Shown one piece after another: positions 34,576 to 44,204 of a stretch of DNA of 46,497 nt (its first letter is position 1; each line of letters begins with the position of its first letter). The stretch spans positions 1 through 46,497 of the forward strand of contig NZ_LZFW01000017.1 of NCBI RefSeq assembly GCF_001676025.1, in the 5' to 3' direction. Both the position numbers and the translations under genes were made by a program. Below the pieces are notes generated by a model. The model was given only the letters and a program-made list of their open reading frames with translations. It did not search any database and was not told the origin of the DNA. The stretch comes from Vibrio sp. UCD-FRSSP16_30 (GTDB taxonomy: Bacteria > Pseudomonadota > Gammaproteobacteria > Enterobacterales > Vibrionaceae).

Positions 34576-35970
34576 ATGAATACAGTTAAACCAAGGGTAC
34601 TTGCGGCCTCTTTATTAGTTGCTCTTTCACCTGCCATGGCGGAAAACAAGGCAGAAAAAACGGTTGAAGAAAAGCCATTAGCAACCGCGGCGCGAGCACA
34701 AACACAAACAGAGCCCCCATTAGAATCTCAAAACCCTGAACAAACTTGGGGTCTTGCCGGGGTGGTACGCTCCGCTTCTGTCCCTTATGTCAATGGGCTC
34801 GATCTTGATGATGCCGAGCGTGTCACCACCTTTATCCCTATGCTTTATTTTGAAAATGATTATGTGTATGTAAAGGGACTCACCATTGGGGGCTATGTTT
34901 ATAACCCTAAAGACAGTGATTGGAATGTATCGTTATTGGGTCGCCTTCGATTTGTTGATATCCCCGCTGAAATTCAAAATGCGTATGGCGCCGATGCCTT
35001 GGATATGGGGCTTCGCGGCGAATATCAGTATAGTGAGGATTGGTTTGCCTATTCGGAGTTAATGACGGATAAACACGGTAATTGGTATACCACGCTAGGC
35101 ACAGAAGGCGAATACGCATTTGGCAGTTTAACGCTGCAACCCCACGCCTCACTTCGTTTAAAAAGTAGTGATTTTAACAGCGCTTATTACGCTCTAGGTT
35201 TTGAAGATATCGATGCAGGGGTGGATTACTTTGCTGGTATTCGCGCCAATTATCATGTTATCTCAAATCTGTATCTGCTTGGCGCTGTAAATCTGCATAT
35301 GTTGGATAATAACGCTGAACATTCTGCGGTTATTGATGACCAGTTACAGACGGAATACTACTTAGGGATTGGTTTTTTCAATGATCCTGATAAAAAGCGT
35401 AAATCTCACCTATCGAATAAACCGTATTTAAGAATTGCCCATGGCTGGGGTACGCCATCCAATCTTGGCGATATCATCGGTGGAGAGATTGAAGATGATC
35501 CATACAACAGCCAACTGACTTCGTTATTTTATGGTCATCCACTGACGGATAGCTTGTTTGGATTGCCACTGGATATTTACTTAACCCCAGGTTTTGCTTG
35601 GCATTGGAGTCATCAAGATCAAGCTTCTAGCCAAGAATATATCTTAGCCATCAAAGCTTATTATACTTTTACATGGCCGTTTGATTGGCGCTTTGGTGTT
35701 GCTGAGGGGATGTCTTATACCTCTAAGATCAATTCACTAGAGAAGAACGAATTTGCTACTAAAGGCAAAGAGCCAAATAATTTCCTCAATTACTTGGATT
35801 TCTCTTTGGACGTCAACTTAGGCTCAATGTTTAACGCGCGCTCAATTGATAATGTATGGCTTGGTTATTCCATTCACCATCGCTCGGCCATCTTTGAAAA
35901 ATCGTCGCAATATGGACGCATTAAAGGCGGCAGTAACTACAACTCTGTGTACGTTCAATTTGATTTTTAG
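34576..35970 (+). CDS. Outer-membrane protein, MipA/OmpV-like N-terminal part with possible PagL-like C-terminal part
   Basis: This 464-residue protein has a signal peptide (MNTVKPRVLAASLLVALSPAMA) and a Pro/Glu-rich linker to about residue 55. The next segment (WGLAGVVRSASVPYVNG; ERVTTFIPMLYFENDYVYVK) resembles MipA/OmpV. The usual family length is near 250-270, so this protein is about 190 residues too long. The extra C-terminal part (about 285-464) begins NKPYLRIAHGWGTPSNLG and ends GYSIHHRSAIFEKSSQYGRI plus YVQFDF. The HxS at His435-Ser437 and a nearby Glu441 recall lipid A deacylase PagL. A two-barrel fusion is an inference. The ATG follows AAAGGAC. Confidence 0.75.
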   Translation: MNTVKPRVLAASLLVALSPAMAENKAEKTVEEKPLATAARAQTQTEPPLESQNPEQTWGLAGVVRSASVPYVNGLDLDDAERVTTFIPMLYFENDYVYVKGLTIGGYVYNPKDSDWNVSLLGRLRFVDIPAEIQNAYGADALDMGLRGEYQYSEDWFAYSELMTDKHGNWYTTLGTEGEYAFGSLTLQPHASLRLKSSDFNSAYYALGFEDIDAGVDYFAGIRANYHVISNLYLLGAVNLHMLDNNAEHSAVIDDQLQTEYYLGIGFFNDPDKKRKSHLSNKPYLRIAHGWGTPSNLGDIIGGEIEDDPYNSQLTSLFYGHPLTDSLFGLPLDIYLTPGFAWHWSHQDQASSQEYILAIKAYYTFTWPFDWRFGVAEGMSYTSKINSLEKNEFATKGKEPNNFLNYLDFSLDVNLGSMFNARSIDNVWLGYSIHHRSAIFEKSSQYGRIKGGSNYNSVYVQFDF

Positions 35971-36001
35971 TGTGAGTTAATCGTTTTTGAATACAACAAG
36001 T

Positions 36002-36033
36002 AAAGCGCAGGCAAAATGGTCTGCGCTTTTTTT
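36002..36033 (+). terminator. Rho-independent terminator after the OmpV-like gene
   Basis: AAAGCGCAG (36002-36010) pairs with CTGCGCTTT (36021-36029) and is followed by a T-run, 32 bp past the stop codon. Confidence 0.9.
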
Positions 36034-36095
36034 ATGGTTGTTGTGATACAATTTATCCAGTTCTACCTTTCAATCGTTATCAGTTCGGAATTGTT

Positions 36096-39000
36096 TTGAC
36101 CCAATCTCATCCTCAAAAACAGACAAACACCGCTTCTTCATTAAAATCAGCACTTAAAGAGTGCATGATTAAAGACCGTTTTCGCCTCTCTAAACGCATT
36201 CAAGGTGCCAGTCGCATCAATAAAGAGGGCGCTAAAAATGCCGTATTTGATGAAATAGCCTTAGATATTGCTAAATCAATGATGACGGTGCAGGCGCGTT
36301 GCGCCAATATGCCGACCATTGAGTACCCAGAAATTTTACCCGTCAGCCAAATGCGTGACGAAATTAGCGAAGCCATTGCCAATAATCAGGTCGTGATTGT
36401 CGCCGGTGAAACAGGCTCGGGTAAAACCACTCAGCTGCCAAAAATTTGCGCCGAACTGGGTCGTGGTAAAACCGGGCTGATTGGTCATACTCAGCCAAGA
36501 CGTTTAGCGGCGCGCTCCGTTGCCAGTCGTATTGCCGAGGAAATGGAAACCCAGCTTGGTGAGTTTGTTGGCTATAAAGTTCGTTTTAACGATAAGATCA
36601 GTGAAAACACACAAATCAAGCTAATGACCGATGGTATCTTGCTGGCCGAAATCCAACATGATCGTTACTTAAACCAATACGACACCATCATTATTGATGA
36701 AGCGCACGAACGCAGTCTTAATATCGATTTCATATTGGGTTACCTGCGCAATATCTTGCCAAAGCGCCCCGATCTAAAAGTCATCATCACCTCAGCAACC
36801 ATCGATCCTGAGCGATTTTCAAAGCACTTTAATAACGCGCCAATCATTGAAGTCTCGGGACGGACTTATCCTGTGGATACTCGCTATCGTCCATTATCGG
36901 GTGACGATGATGAGGATAGAGATCAGCTGCAAGGTATTTTTGATGCAGTAGATGAGCTGTGTGATGAAGGGTTAGGGGATATCCTGATCTTTATGAATGG
37001 TGAGCGAGAAATTCGTGATACCGCGGATGCGTTAACCAAACGTAATCTTCGCAGCACGGAAGTGGTGCCGTTATACGCAAGGTTATCCTCCTCTGAACAA
37101 AACCGTATCTTCCAGTCTCACACTGGTCGCCGTATTGTTCTAGCAACCAACGTGGCAGAAACCTCATTGACCGTACCGGGTATTCGCTATGTTATTGATC
37201 CAGGTAGCGCCCGTATTAGTCGATACTCGTACCGCACTAAGGTTCAGCGATTGCCTATTGAACCTGTATCTCAAGCCAGTGCCAATCAGCGTAAGGGTCG
37301 TTGTGGACGTGTAGCGGAAGGTATTTGTATACGTCTGTACGATGAGGAAGATTTCTTATCGCGTCCAGAGTTTACCGATCCGGAAATTCTGCGAACCAAC
37401 CTTGCCTCGGTTATCTTGCAAATGACCGCACTAGGGCTTGGTGACATTGAAGCGTTCCCCTTTGTCGAAAAGCCAGATCGTCGTAATATCCAAGATGGTG
37501 TGCGTCTACTTGAAGAGTTAGGCGCAATTAATGGTTCGGTAACCGATCCTCGTAAACGCTTAACAGGCATTGGTCGCAAATTAGCTCGCCTACCTATTGA
37601 TCCTCGTTTAGGTCGCATGGTGATTGAAGCGCCTCGTTTGGGATGTGCAAAAGAGGTGATGGTGATTGCGTCTGCTTTATCGATTCAAGATCCAAGAGAA
37701 CGCCCAAGTGACAAGCAGCAAGCGTCTGATGAAAAGCATCGCCGTTTTGCTGATAAAGACTCAGACTTTTTAAGTTTTGTTAATCTTTGGGATTATCTGA
37801 AAGATCAGCAAAAAGAGTTGTCTTCCAATCAATTCCGCCGTCAGTGTAAGCAAGATTACTTGAGCTATTTGCGAGTGCGTGAATGGCAAGATTTGTACTT
37901 CCAGTTAAACCAGTCACTGCGTGAATTAGACATTAAAGTAAACCAAGAACCGGCAAATTACGAAGCGGTGCATTGCGCTCTGCTTAGTGGCATGTTGTCG
38001 CATATTGGTGTTAAAGATCAAGAGAAGAACGAATATCAAGGGGCGCGTAATGCGCGTTTTCATATCTTCCCAGGCTCTGGGTTATTTAAGAAACAGCCTA
38101 AATGGGTGATGACCGCAGAGCTGGTGGAAACATCGCGTCTATGGGGGCGAATTGTTGCCAAAATTCAGCCTGAATGGATTGAACCCCTTGCTGGGCACTT
38201 AATTAAGCGTAGCTACAGTGAGCCTCATTGGGCGAAGAAACCTGCCGCAGTGCAAGCTCACGAAAAAGTGACTTTGTATGGCATTCCAATCGTCCCTAAA
38301 CGTACGGTTAATTACGGCCCAATTGATCCACCTTTATGTCGTGAGTTATTTATTCGCTCGGCTATGGTCGAAGGGGATTGGGAAACCAAACACAGTTTCT
38401 TTAAGCAAAACCGTAAGTTATTACGAGAAGTGGAAGAGCTTGAACACAAATCTCGTCGCCGTGATATTTTGGTTGATGATGATGAGTTGTTTGATTTTTA
38501 CGATCAACGTGTCTCTACAGAAGCGATTTCTGGGCGTCATTTTGATAGCTGGTGGAATCAAGAGCGTAAAACCAATTCAGAGTTACTTAACTTTGAAAAG
38601 GAAATGCTGTTTAGAAGTGATGCTTCTCATGTTACCGAGCTTGATTACCCTAACTTCTGGCATCAAAACGGCTTGAAGCTCAAGCTTAGTTATCAATTTG
38701 AACCCGGTGATGATAGTGACGGTGTCACGGTACACATTCCGTTACCGGTATTAAACCAAGTACAACCGGAAGGTTTTGATTGGCAAATCCCGGGCTTACG
38801 TCAGGAGCTTGTGGTCAGCTTAATTAAATCACTGCCAAAAACTTTACGTCGTAATTTTGTGCCTGCGCCCAATTACGCGGACGCCTTTTTATCAAGAGTG
38901 ACCCCATTAGAAGCGCCGTTACTCGACAGTTTAGAAAAAGAACTGCGCCGTATGACCGGTACTGAAGTGTTAAGAGAAGATTGGAGAATTGAACAAATCC

Positions 39001-40001
39001 CAGATCATCTTAAAGTAACGTTCCGCGCCGTTGATCATCGTCACCGTAAGCTAAAAGAGCACGCGGATTTATACGAGCTAAAAGACTCGCTAAAAGAAAA
39101 GGTTCAGCAAACACTGTCTAAAGTGGCTGATGACGATATAGAGCAAAAAGATCTACACACTTGGAGCTTTGGCGAAATACCCAAAGTGTATGAGCAAAAA
39201 CGTGGTGGCTATCAGGTGAAAGCTTATCCTGCCATCGTTGATGCAAAGCAAAGTGTTGAGATCAAGCTGTTTGAAACTGAGTATGAGCAGCAGCAAGCAA
39301 TGCAAGCAGGTCAGCGCCGCTTAGTGCTTTTGAATGTGCCGTCACCGGTTAAATATTTGCATCAAAATCTACCGAACAAATCAAAGCTTGGTTTGTACTT
39401 TAACCCATACGGTAAAGTCTTAGATTTGATTGATGATTGTATTGCCTGTGGTGTGGATAAACTGATTCAAGAGCGTGGCGGATTGGTTTGGCAAGCCGAA
39501 CAGTTTGAAGCCTTAAAAGAACATGTTCGTGCAGAGCTTGGTGATACAGTCGTGGATATCGCTAAACAAGTGGAAACCATTCTTACCACTGCATTTAGCA
39601 TTAATAAAAAGCTGAAAGGTCGCGTTGATTTAAGCATGGCTTTTGCGCTATCGGATATTAAAGCGCAACTGGAAGGGCTTATTTATCGCGGTTTTGCCAC
39701 CGATTGTGGTTGGAAAAAATTGCCTGATATTTTGCGATACATGCGCGCAATTGAAAGACGAATGGAAAAACTGCCAATCGACCCTAATCGCGACCGACTG
39801 CATATTCTAAAAGTAGAAGCGGTGGCTAAAGAATATCAAGAATTGAAGAACAAAATACCCAAAGGGGCGGTAGTACCTGAGTCTGTTAAAGAGATTCATT
39901 GGATGCTACAAGAACTGCGGGTGAGCTTTTTTGCTCAACAATTGGGTACTCCTTATCCTATATCGGATAAGAGAATACGAAATGCGATACAAAATGTGTA
40001 A
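36096..40001 (+). CDS. hrpA: ATP-dependent RNA helicase HrpA
   Basis: This 1301-residue DEAH-box helicase is close in length and sequence to E. coli HrpA, a ribosome-associated helicase involved in rescuing stalled ribosomes and mRNA processing. It begins at a TTG (36096), preceded by GGAA. Motif I is VAGETGSGKTTQLPKI (about 104-119), followed by TQPRRLAARSVASRI, motif II IIIDEAHERSLNIDF, motif III TSATIDPERFSKHF, and motif VI QRKGRCGRVAEGICIRLY. The winged-helix, HA2 and OB-fold regions follow to about 770, then the long HrpA-specific C-terminal half. It is complete and monocistronic. Confidence 0.96.
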   Translation: MTQSHPQKQTNTASSLKSALKECMIKDRFRLSKRIQGASRINKEGAKNAVFDEIALDIAKSMMTVQARCANMPTIEYPEILPVSQMRDEISEAIANNQVVIVAGETGSGKTTQLPKICAELGRGKTGLIGHTQPRRLAARSVASRIAEEMETQLGEFVGYKVRFNDKISENTQIKLMTDGILLAEIQHDRYLNQYDTIIIDEAHERSLNIDFILGYLRNILPKRPDLKVIITSATIDPERFSKHFNNAPIIEVSGRTYPVDTRYRPLSGDDDEDRDQLQGIFDAVDELCDEGLGDILIFMNGEREIRDTADALTKRNLRSTEVVPLYARLSSSEQNRIFQSHTGRRIVLATNVAETSLTVPGIRYVIDPGSARISRYSYRTKVQRLPIEPVSQASANQRKGRCGRVAEGICIRLYDEEDFLSRPEFTDPEILRTNLASVILQMTALGLGDIEAFPFVEKPDRRNIQDGVRLLEELGAINGSVTDPRKRLTGIGRKLARLPIDPRLGRMVIEAPRLGCAKEVMVIASALSIQDPRERPSDKQQASDEKHRRFADKDSDFLSFVNLWDYLKDQQKELSSNQFRRQCKQDYLSYLRVREWQDLYFQLNQSLRELDIKVNQEPANYEAVHCALLSGMLSHIGVKDQEKNEYQGARNARFHIFPGSGLFKKQPKWVMTAELVETSRLWGRIVAKIQPEWIEPLAGHLIKRSYSEPHWAKKPAAVQAHEKVTLYGIPIVPKRTVNYGPIDPPLCRELFIRSAMVEGDWETKHSFFKQNRKLLREVEELEHKSRRRDILVDDDELFDFYDQRVSTEAISGRHFDSWWNQERKTNSELLNFEKEMLFRSDASHVTELDYPNFWHQNGLKLKLSYQFEPGDDSDGVTVHIPLPVLNQVQPEGFDWQIPGLRQELVVSLIKSLPKTLRRNFVPAPNYADAFLSRVTPLEAPLLDSLEKELRRMTGTEVLREDWRIEQIPDHLKVTFRAVDHRHRKLKEHADLYELKDSLKEKVQQTLSKVADDDIEQKDLHTWSFGEIPKVYEQKRGGYQVKAYPAIVDAKQSVEIKLFETEYEQQQAMQAGQRRLVLLNVPSPVKYLHQNLPNKSKLGLYFNPYGKVLDLIDDCIACGVDKLIQERGGLVWQAEQFEALKEHVRAELGDTVVDIAKQVETILTTAFSINKKLKGRVDLSMAFALSDIKAQLEGLIYRGFATDCGWKKLPDILRYMRAIERRMEKLPIDPNRDRLHILKVEAVAKEYQELKNKIPKGAVVPESVKEIHWMLQELRVSFFAQQLGTPYPISDKRIRNAIQNV

Positions 40002-40075
40002 ATCTTTACTGCGAAACTCTCATTTGTGATACATAATAATATGATTCAAAAGCAGTAACAAAACAGGAAGTTAGA

Positions 40076-40564
40076 ATGAAGTACGTTAAATATGCACTTG
40101 CAATTGGCCTAATGGGCGCGTCATCAATGGCCGCTGCGGACTCATGGCTATACGCAGGTGGCTCAGTAGGGCAGTCTTCTTTTAAAAGTGATAACAACAC
40201 CACCTTCGGGTTTCATGTTGGTACGGGTATCTTACCTATCATTGGTTTAGAAGCCGGCTACTGGAACCTAGGATCATTTGATGATTCAGTAGGAAACTAT
40301 GAGCTTCAAACATTCTATGCAGGCATTAAACCAAGCATTGATTTAGGTCCGGTTCACCTTTACGGACGTTTAGGTGCTCACCAATACGACTTGAGTGGCA
40401 ATGCAGGCGCGCAAGATGATGATGGCTTCAATATCATGTACGGCGTAGGCGCTGAGTACTTTGTTATGGATATGATTTCTGTTGGTGCAGGTTACCAAAG
40501 ATTTGAACTAAGCCATGATGCTGTTGATACTTATACGTTAAATGCGACTTTCCATTTCTTATAA
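40076..40564 (+). CDS. Small outer-membrane beta-barrel protein
   Basis: This 162-residue protein has a signal peptide (MKYVKYALAIGLMGASSMAAA, cleavage before DSWLYAGG) and eight amphipathic strands of the OmpA/OmpW-like small-barrel type. Strands visible include WLYAGGSVGQSSF, TFGFHVGTGILPI, GLEAGYWNLGSF, LQTFYAGIKPSI, VHLYGRLGAHQYDL, IMYGVGAEYFVM, ISVGAGYQRFEL and YTLNATFHFL. A terminal aromatic/Leu follows the pattern of a barrel insertion signal. The ATG lies after AGGAAG. The fold is well supported, the function is not. It has its own terminator. Confidence 0.8.
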   Translation: MKYVKYALAIGLMGASSMAAADSWLYAGGSVGQSSFKSDNNTTFGFHVGTGILPIIGLEAGYWNLGSFDDSVGNYELQTFYAGIKPSIDLGPVHLYGRLGAHQYDLSGNAGAQDDDGFNIMYGVGAEYFVMDMISVGAGYQRFELSHDAVDTYTLNATFHFL

Positions 40565-40592
40565 GAAATATTGATCAATCAGTCTTTAATTT

Positions 40593-40619
40593 AAATGCCC
40601 CTAAATGGGGCATTTTTTG
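40593..40619 (+). terminator. Rho-independent terminator after the small outer-membrane protein gene
   Basis: AAATGCCCC (40593-40601) pairs with GGGGCATTT (40607-40615), followed by a T-run, about 28 bp after the stop codon. Confidence 0.92.
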
Positions 40620-40744
40620 TTTAATGTTTTGTATTTAGCACATTTCTCTTATCTAGCCCTTTTAGCCGTAATTATTACCGAGTAAAAACGGCTAAAAACC
40701 AGACTCTATTTGCACTTATACTTATGAAACGATATGCTCATTAG

Positions 40745-40764
40745 GTATTGTAAATTATTGTAAT
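40745..40764. promoter_or_regulatory. Tandem TATTGTAA repeats upstream of the diguanylate cyclase gene
   Basis: TATTGTAA occurs at 40746-40753 and again ten bases later at 40756-40763, i.e. one helical turn apart, about 70 bp before the gene start. This spacing is typical of a tandem binding site for a dimeric response regulator, but no regulator is assigned. Confidence 0.35.
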
Positions 40765-40831
40765 ACAGTGATTTCCATAAAATTATTATGTGTATTATTT
40801 CAGTCTCGATTAGTCAAGGAGGTGACCTGAT

Positions 40832-41677
40832 ATGAGCTACCTTCTTATTTTGCCCACTATTTGCATTCCAATATTTATCTTCTTTAGTTTCGAGATTATA
40901 AACCTTACTGATTTTTTACTTGAGTCCTTGTCATTTACTCTAATCACCGGAATTGTCGTTTTTGGCCGCAAAACATTAGATATCACCATTACACTGGGTT
41001 TATTGTGTATCTTGATTCGAGAGTTTTTTGAGTGTCTTGAGCAAGCTGCAGAGCTGCAACATATTCTTCATGACAGTGCGTTTTTGGAGATATTTGTGGG
41101 TGATATATTGTCCATTAGCGGGTTGATTTTAGCGACCTTTGGCGTTCACAAGATGTTTGTACATCAAAATCGTATTGCTGAAATTGAACCTCTGACAAAT
41201 ACATTTAATAAGCGCGCGATTGAGAGCCTATCTAAAACGGAGCTTTCTCGCGCAAAACGAAACAAAGCCAATACCTCTCTTATTTTGATTGATATCGATT
41301 ACTTTAAAAGCGTTAACGATAATTATGGGCATCAGGTGGGTGATAAAGCCTTAATCGCGGTTGCTGATCACTTGCGAAAACAAGTTCGTAGCTATGATTT
41401 GCTTTCGCGCTGGGGAGGGGATGAGTTTATTATTCTTTGCCCAAACACCAATAAAACCGAAGTGATTGAGGTTATGACGCGATTGCAAAAACCGGTCAGT
41501 TTTGAGTTAGAAACCACTCATGTTGACGTCACTTTGAGTATTGGCGCAACCACGATAGATCATACTGGCAAGGCGGAGTTTAATGCCTTATTTGTTGAGG
41601 CAGATAAAGCTTTGTATTTCGTTAAACAAAGTGGCAGGAATAACCGCTGCCACTTTGATAGTCTTTCTTTTGATTAA
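40832..41677 (+). CDS. Membrane-anchored diguanylate cyclase (GGDEF)
   Basis: This 281-residue enzyme makes cyclic di-GMP from two GTP. The N-terminal 110 residues contain about four hydrophobic segments (e.g. LILPTICIPIFIFFSFEIIN; LESLSFTLITGIVVFG; ILSISGLILATFGVH), a likely sensor/anchor without a named domain. The GGDEF domain runs from about 128 to 278 (LTNTFNKRAIE; LIDIDYFKSVNDNYGHQVGD). The active-site motif is RWGGDEFIIL. The inhibitory I-site RxxD is present as RSYD, five residues before GGDEF, so product feedback is expected. The ATG follows AAGGAGGTG. There is no EAL domain. Confidence 0.93.
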   Translation: MSYLLILPTICIPIFIFFSFEIINLTDFLLESLSFTLITGIVVFGRKTLDITITLGLLCILIREFFECLEQAAELQHILHDSAFLEIFVGDILSISGLILATFGVHKMFVHQNRIAEIEPLTNTFNKRAIESLSKTELSRAKRNKANTSLILIDIDYFKSVNDNYGHQVGDKALIAVADHLRKQVRSYDLLSRWGGDEFIILCPNTNKTEVIEVMTRLQKPVSFELETTHVDVTLSIGATTIDHTGKAEFNALFVEADKALYFVKQSGRNNRCHFDSLSFD

Positions 41678-41681
41678 TAGC

Positions 41682-41942
41682 TTATAGATAACGGTTCTTT
41701 AAATGATCTTTAAAGAACTGAGCATTAAGTGTTTCACCGGTTGCTTGTTTTACCAATTCATCCGTCGTTAATGAACTGCCTTTACTCCAGATATTATCCG
41801 ATAACCATGTAAAAATAGGAGAAAGGTCTCCGCTTTCAATTACACCATCAACATTGACTGTTTTCTTCATTGCCGCCATAAATTGCGCTGCATACATCGC
41901 GCCTAGGGTGTAGCTTGGGAAGTAGCCGAAACTTCCATCGCC
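41682..41942 (-). pseudogene. M32 carboxypeptidase, C-terminal fragment
   Basis: The minus-strand frame running from about 41942 to the stop at 41682 encodes about 86 residues: DGSFGYFPSYTLGAMYAAQF and then a helical tail ending KDHLKNRYL. GSFGYFPxYTLGAxxAAQ is the conserved C-terminal signature of thermostable (Taq-type) M32 metallocarboxypeptidases, which are about 500 residues long. The HEXXH active-site half is missing. Upstream, the frame hits a TAG at 41943-41945 where the sequence turns AT-rich and leads into a recombinase gene, so the gene was interrupted by the mobile element. Confidence 0.85.
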
Positions 41943-42002
41943 CTAGTGTTAAATGTATCCTGCATGTATATTGGTTTTGTTAAAATGGATAATGGATTTC
42001 AG

Positions 42003-43613
42003 ATGGCAGCTCAAGTTTATTTATACAATCGATTCTCAAGTGTTGAACAGAGAAAAGGAGGCTCACTCGAACGTCAGGCAGAATATGCAAAGAACATCGC
42101 CAAAAAATATGGTTTGAAAATAAATGATGAATTGATTATGACGGATGAGGGATTATCTGCGTTTCATGCTAAGCATCTTAAACGGGGTGCGTTAGGTCTG
42201 TTTATGAGTTCAGTCGAAAGCGGTCTTGTAGATGAAGGGTCAGTCTTAATTATTGAATCTCTTGATCGCCTTAGTCGGGAAGACATTTTGTCAGCACAAA
42301 CTTTGTTTTTGAGTCTGGTAAATCGCGGGATTACGATAGTCACCGCTATAGATGAACAAGTTTATAGCCAACAATCTCTGCGAGAACAACCCTTACAATT
42401 TATACAACCTCTTGCTTTGATGATACGTGCTCATGATGAGTCGTTGACTAAACAAAAGCGCTCTGTAGCTTTTATTAAGCAACAAGTTAAGAAGTTCAAG
42501 CTCGATGGTAGTGGTGATGTAGCTGGTTCAACTCCGTATTGGATATCAAAAACCCCAAATGGTTATGAGCTCAATGAAAATAGTGATTCCGTTAAAGTGA
42601 TAGTCGAACAGTATTTAAATAACAAAGGCTTGAATCAAATAGCTCGTTACTTAACTGAAAATGGGTATTCGACACCTTCTAACAAACGCGATTCATGGGG
42701 CGTGACAACTATACGCAAAATTCTTGATAATCCTGCATTATACGGGCTTAAAGCCTTCAAGATGAAATCATTACTAAATGGCAGAGAGATAATTGAAAAA
42801 TTTGAATTAGAAGGGTATTACCCATCTATAACAACAAGAGCTAACTTTTTGTCGATTCAAGCAGCAAAAGCTTCAAGGACAAACAGCAGGGAATCGTACG
42901 GAAATAATACATACTTTCTCTCATCATATGGAAAAAATAAAGTGGTTTGCAGCGTATGTAGAACAACGGTTCGCTCCCAATTGCAAAAACAGTATAACCG
43001 AAAAGGGGAGTTTACAAAAACGGCTTATAGACTTCACTGTGGCAAGCACAAGGAGACTCTTGATTGCTGTAAGAGTTTTGAAGCGTCTGAATTGGAAAAA
43101 GCCTTTTTATCTGCTGTTGCTTCAAATATTTCAGCATCTGAAATAAAAGAGAAGAGTATAGACTTAGACAGCATTGATTCAAAGAAAGCTGAAATAGGAG
43201 ATTTAAAAACTCAGTTGACGAAAATGTTTGAAATACTGTTAGATATAAATGATAACGATTTCTTAGTTCAAGCGAAAGATAAGATACAGAGCTTAGAAAA
43301 AGAAAAGATTAAACTCGAAGATGAGCTTGCTGAACTAGAAACAGAAACCCCTCAGCTTAGATGTGAAGATCATATCAAGCTCAATCAGTTAGTCGATGAA
43401 TGTCAGGACATTAAATCAGGAGATTTGAGAGTTCAGCTGAAACAAATGTTATTGAAAATTGTCGACCAGATCATAATCGATTTTAAGGCTAAGTCACTCG
43501 CAGTCATTTTTAAAAATTCTGACCCAATTACTATTACCTATGACAGAAAAAATAAAAGTTATATAAGTGAAGCATTTATTCAAATTCGACTAAGAAAAGA
43601 TAGATTTCGCTAG
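42003..43613 (+). CDS. Large serine recombinase (site-specific integrase)
   Basis: This 536-residue enzyme would integrate and excise the element at its target inside the M32 gene. The start is uncertain: ATG 42003 has a weak GGA, and an alternative ATG is at 41985. The N-terminal resolvase domain (about 1-150) has the catalytic serine in YLYNRFSSVEQ (Ser12) and SLERQAEYA, with IIESLDRLSREDI. The recombinase domain (about 165-270) is GDVAGSTPYWISKTPNGYEL with GYSTPSNKRDSWGVTTIRKI. A zinc ribbon follows (CSVCRTT and a later CGKHKETLDCC), then a coiled-coil to about 480. Its base composition is more AT-rich than the core genes. Confidence 0.92.
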   Translation: MAAQVYLYNRFSSVEQRKGGSLERQAEYAKNIAKKYGLKINDELIMTDEGLSAFHAKHLKRGALGLFMSSVESGLVDEGSVLIIESLDRLSREDILSAQTLFLSLVNRGITIVTAIDEQVYSQQSLREQPLQFIQPLALMIRAHDESLTKQKRSVAFIKQQVKKFKLDGSGDVAGSTPYWISKTPNGYELNENSDSVKVIVEQYLNNKGLNQIARYLTENGYSTPSNKRDSWGVTTIRKILDNPALYGLKAFKMKSLLNGREIIEKFELEGYYPSITTRANFLSIQAAKASRTNSRESYGNNTYFLSSYGKNKVVCSVCRTTVRSQLQKQYNRKGEFTKTAYRLHCGKHKETLDCCKSFEASELEKAFLSAVASNISASEIKEKSIDLDSIDSKKAEIGDLKTQLTKMFEILLDINDNDFLVQAKDKIQSLEKEKIKLEDELAELETETPQLRCEDHIKLNQLVDECQDIKSGDLRVQLKQMLLKIVDQIIIDFKAKSLAVIFKNSDPITITYDRKNKSYISEAFIQIRLRKDRFR

Positions 43614-43986
43614 TGTTTAGTTTAGAGGTTCAAACAACCTGCTGTAATTTGTAAAGAAATGATGGAGGCTATCTGAATATTTAGGATGTTGCAGCTCGGA
43701 GTTGAAGTAGGGCATTGCATGAACTAATTTGAGTTGGATTTCAATTGTTGGGACTGATTGCGTTATATTAACTGGAGTCTGTAACAGTTTACCTGAAGTG
43801 TACCATCAGTATTTGATCCCTGATCCTGATTAAGCATTTTCCCATACTTGCCGTTATTCATGAATAGCTAATATATATTTTCCTTAAGTGATTTTGTCCA
43901 GAACCGTGATAGTCAGCATAACTCCAAATTTGTGATCCTACAGGCAGAGCAGCAGTCCTTCGCCACAAAAACTACTTTTTAGTGCG
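43614..43986. other. Non-coding or decayed stretch in the mobile element
   Basis: Frames here are short and broken. The best on the minus strand is 32 codons and lacks a ribosome site. No terminator of standard form is seen after the recombinase. I see no recognisable feature. Confidence 0.5.
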
Positions 43987-44199
43987 TTATTTATCTTTAG
44001 AGCAAACTTCATACAACTCTCCAACATCAATAGACAAATTTATACAGATTGCCGAAATTACGTCTAAGTCGACTCGATTAGCCGTCTCGTTATAGATACG
44101 GGTTAGGATGTTCCTGTGGACCCCTGTCTCTCTTGATAAATCTGAAATCTTCATTCTCCGTTCACCGAGAATTCGAGATAGGTTGCATTTAATGTTCAT
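43987..44199 (-). CDS. Cro/CI-like (XRE) transcription regulator
   Basis: This 70-residue DNA-binding protein consists of one helix-turn-helix of the Cro/CI/YozG type: LSRILGERRMKISDLSRETG, then VHRNILTRIYNETANRVDLD and VISAICINLSIDVGELYEV. The turn (SRETGVHRNILTRI) is clear. It is transcribed divergently from the plus-strand genes, over a shared intergenic region with two matching operator-like sites at 44205 and 44258. It is the likely repressor of element genes, possibly including its own promoter. Small stand-alone regulators of this kind are common in mobile elements. Confidence 0.85.
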   Translation of the reverse strand: MNIKCNLSRILGERRMKISDLSRETGVHRNILTRIYNETANRVDLDVISAICINLSIDVGELYEVCSKDK

Positions 44200-44204
44200 T
44201 GTGT

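Noticed and set aside
43840..43990. Decayed minus-strand gene between the recombinase and the repressor
   Set aside because: Short suggestive peptides occur in different frames, but no frame extends and no family could be named.
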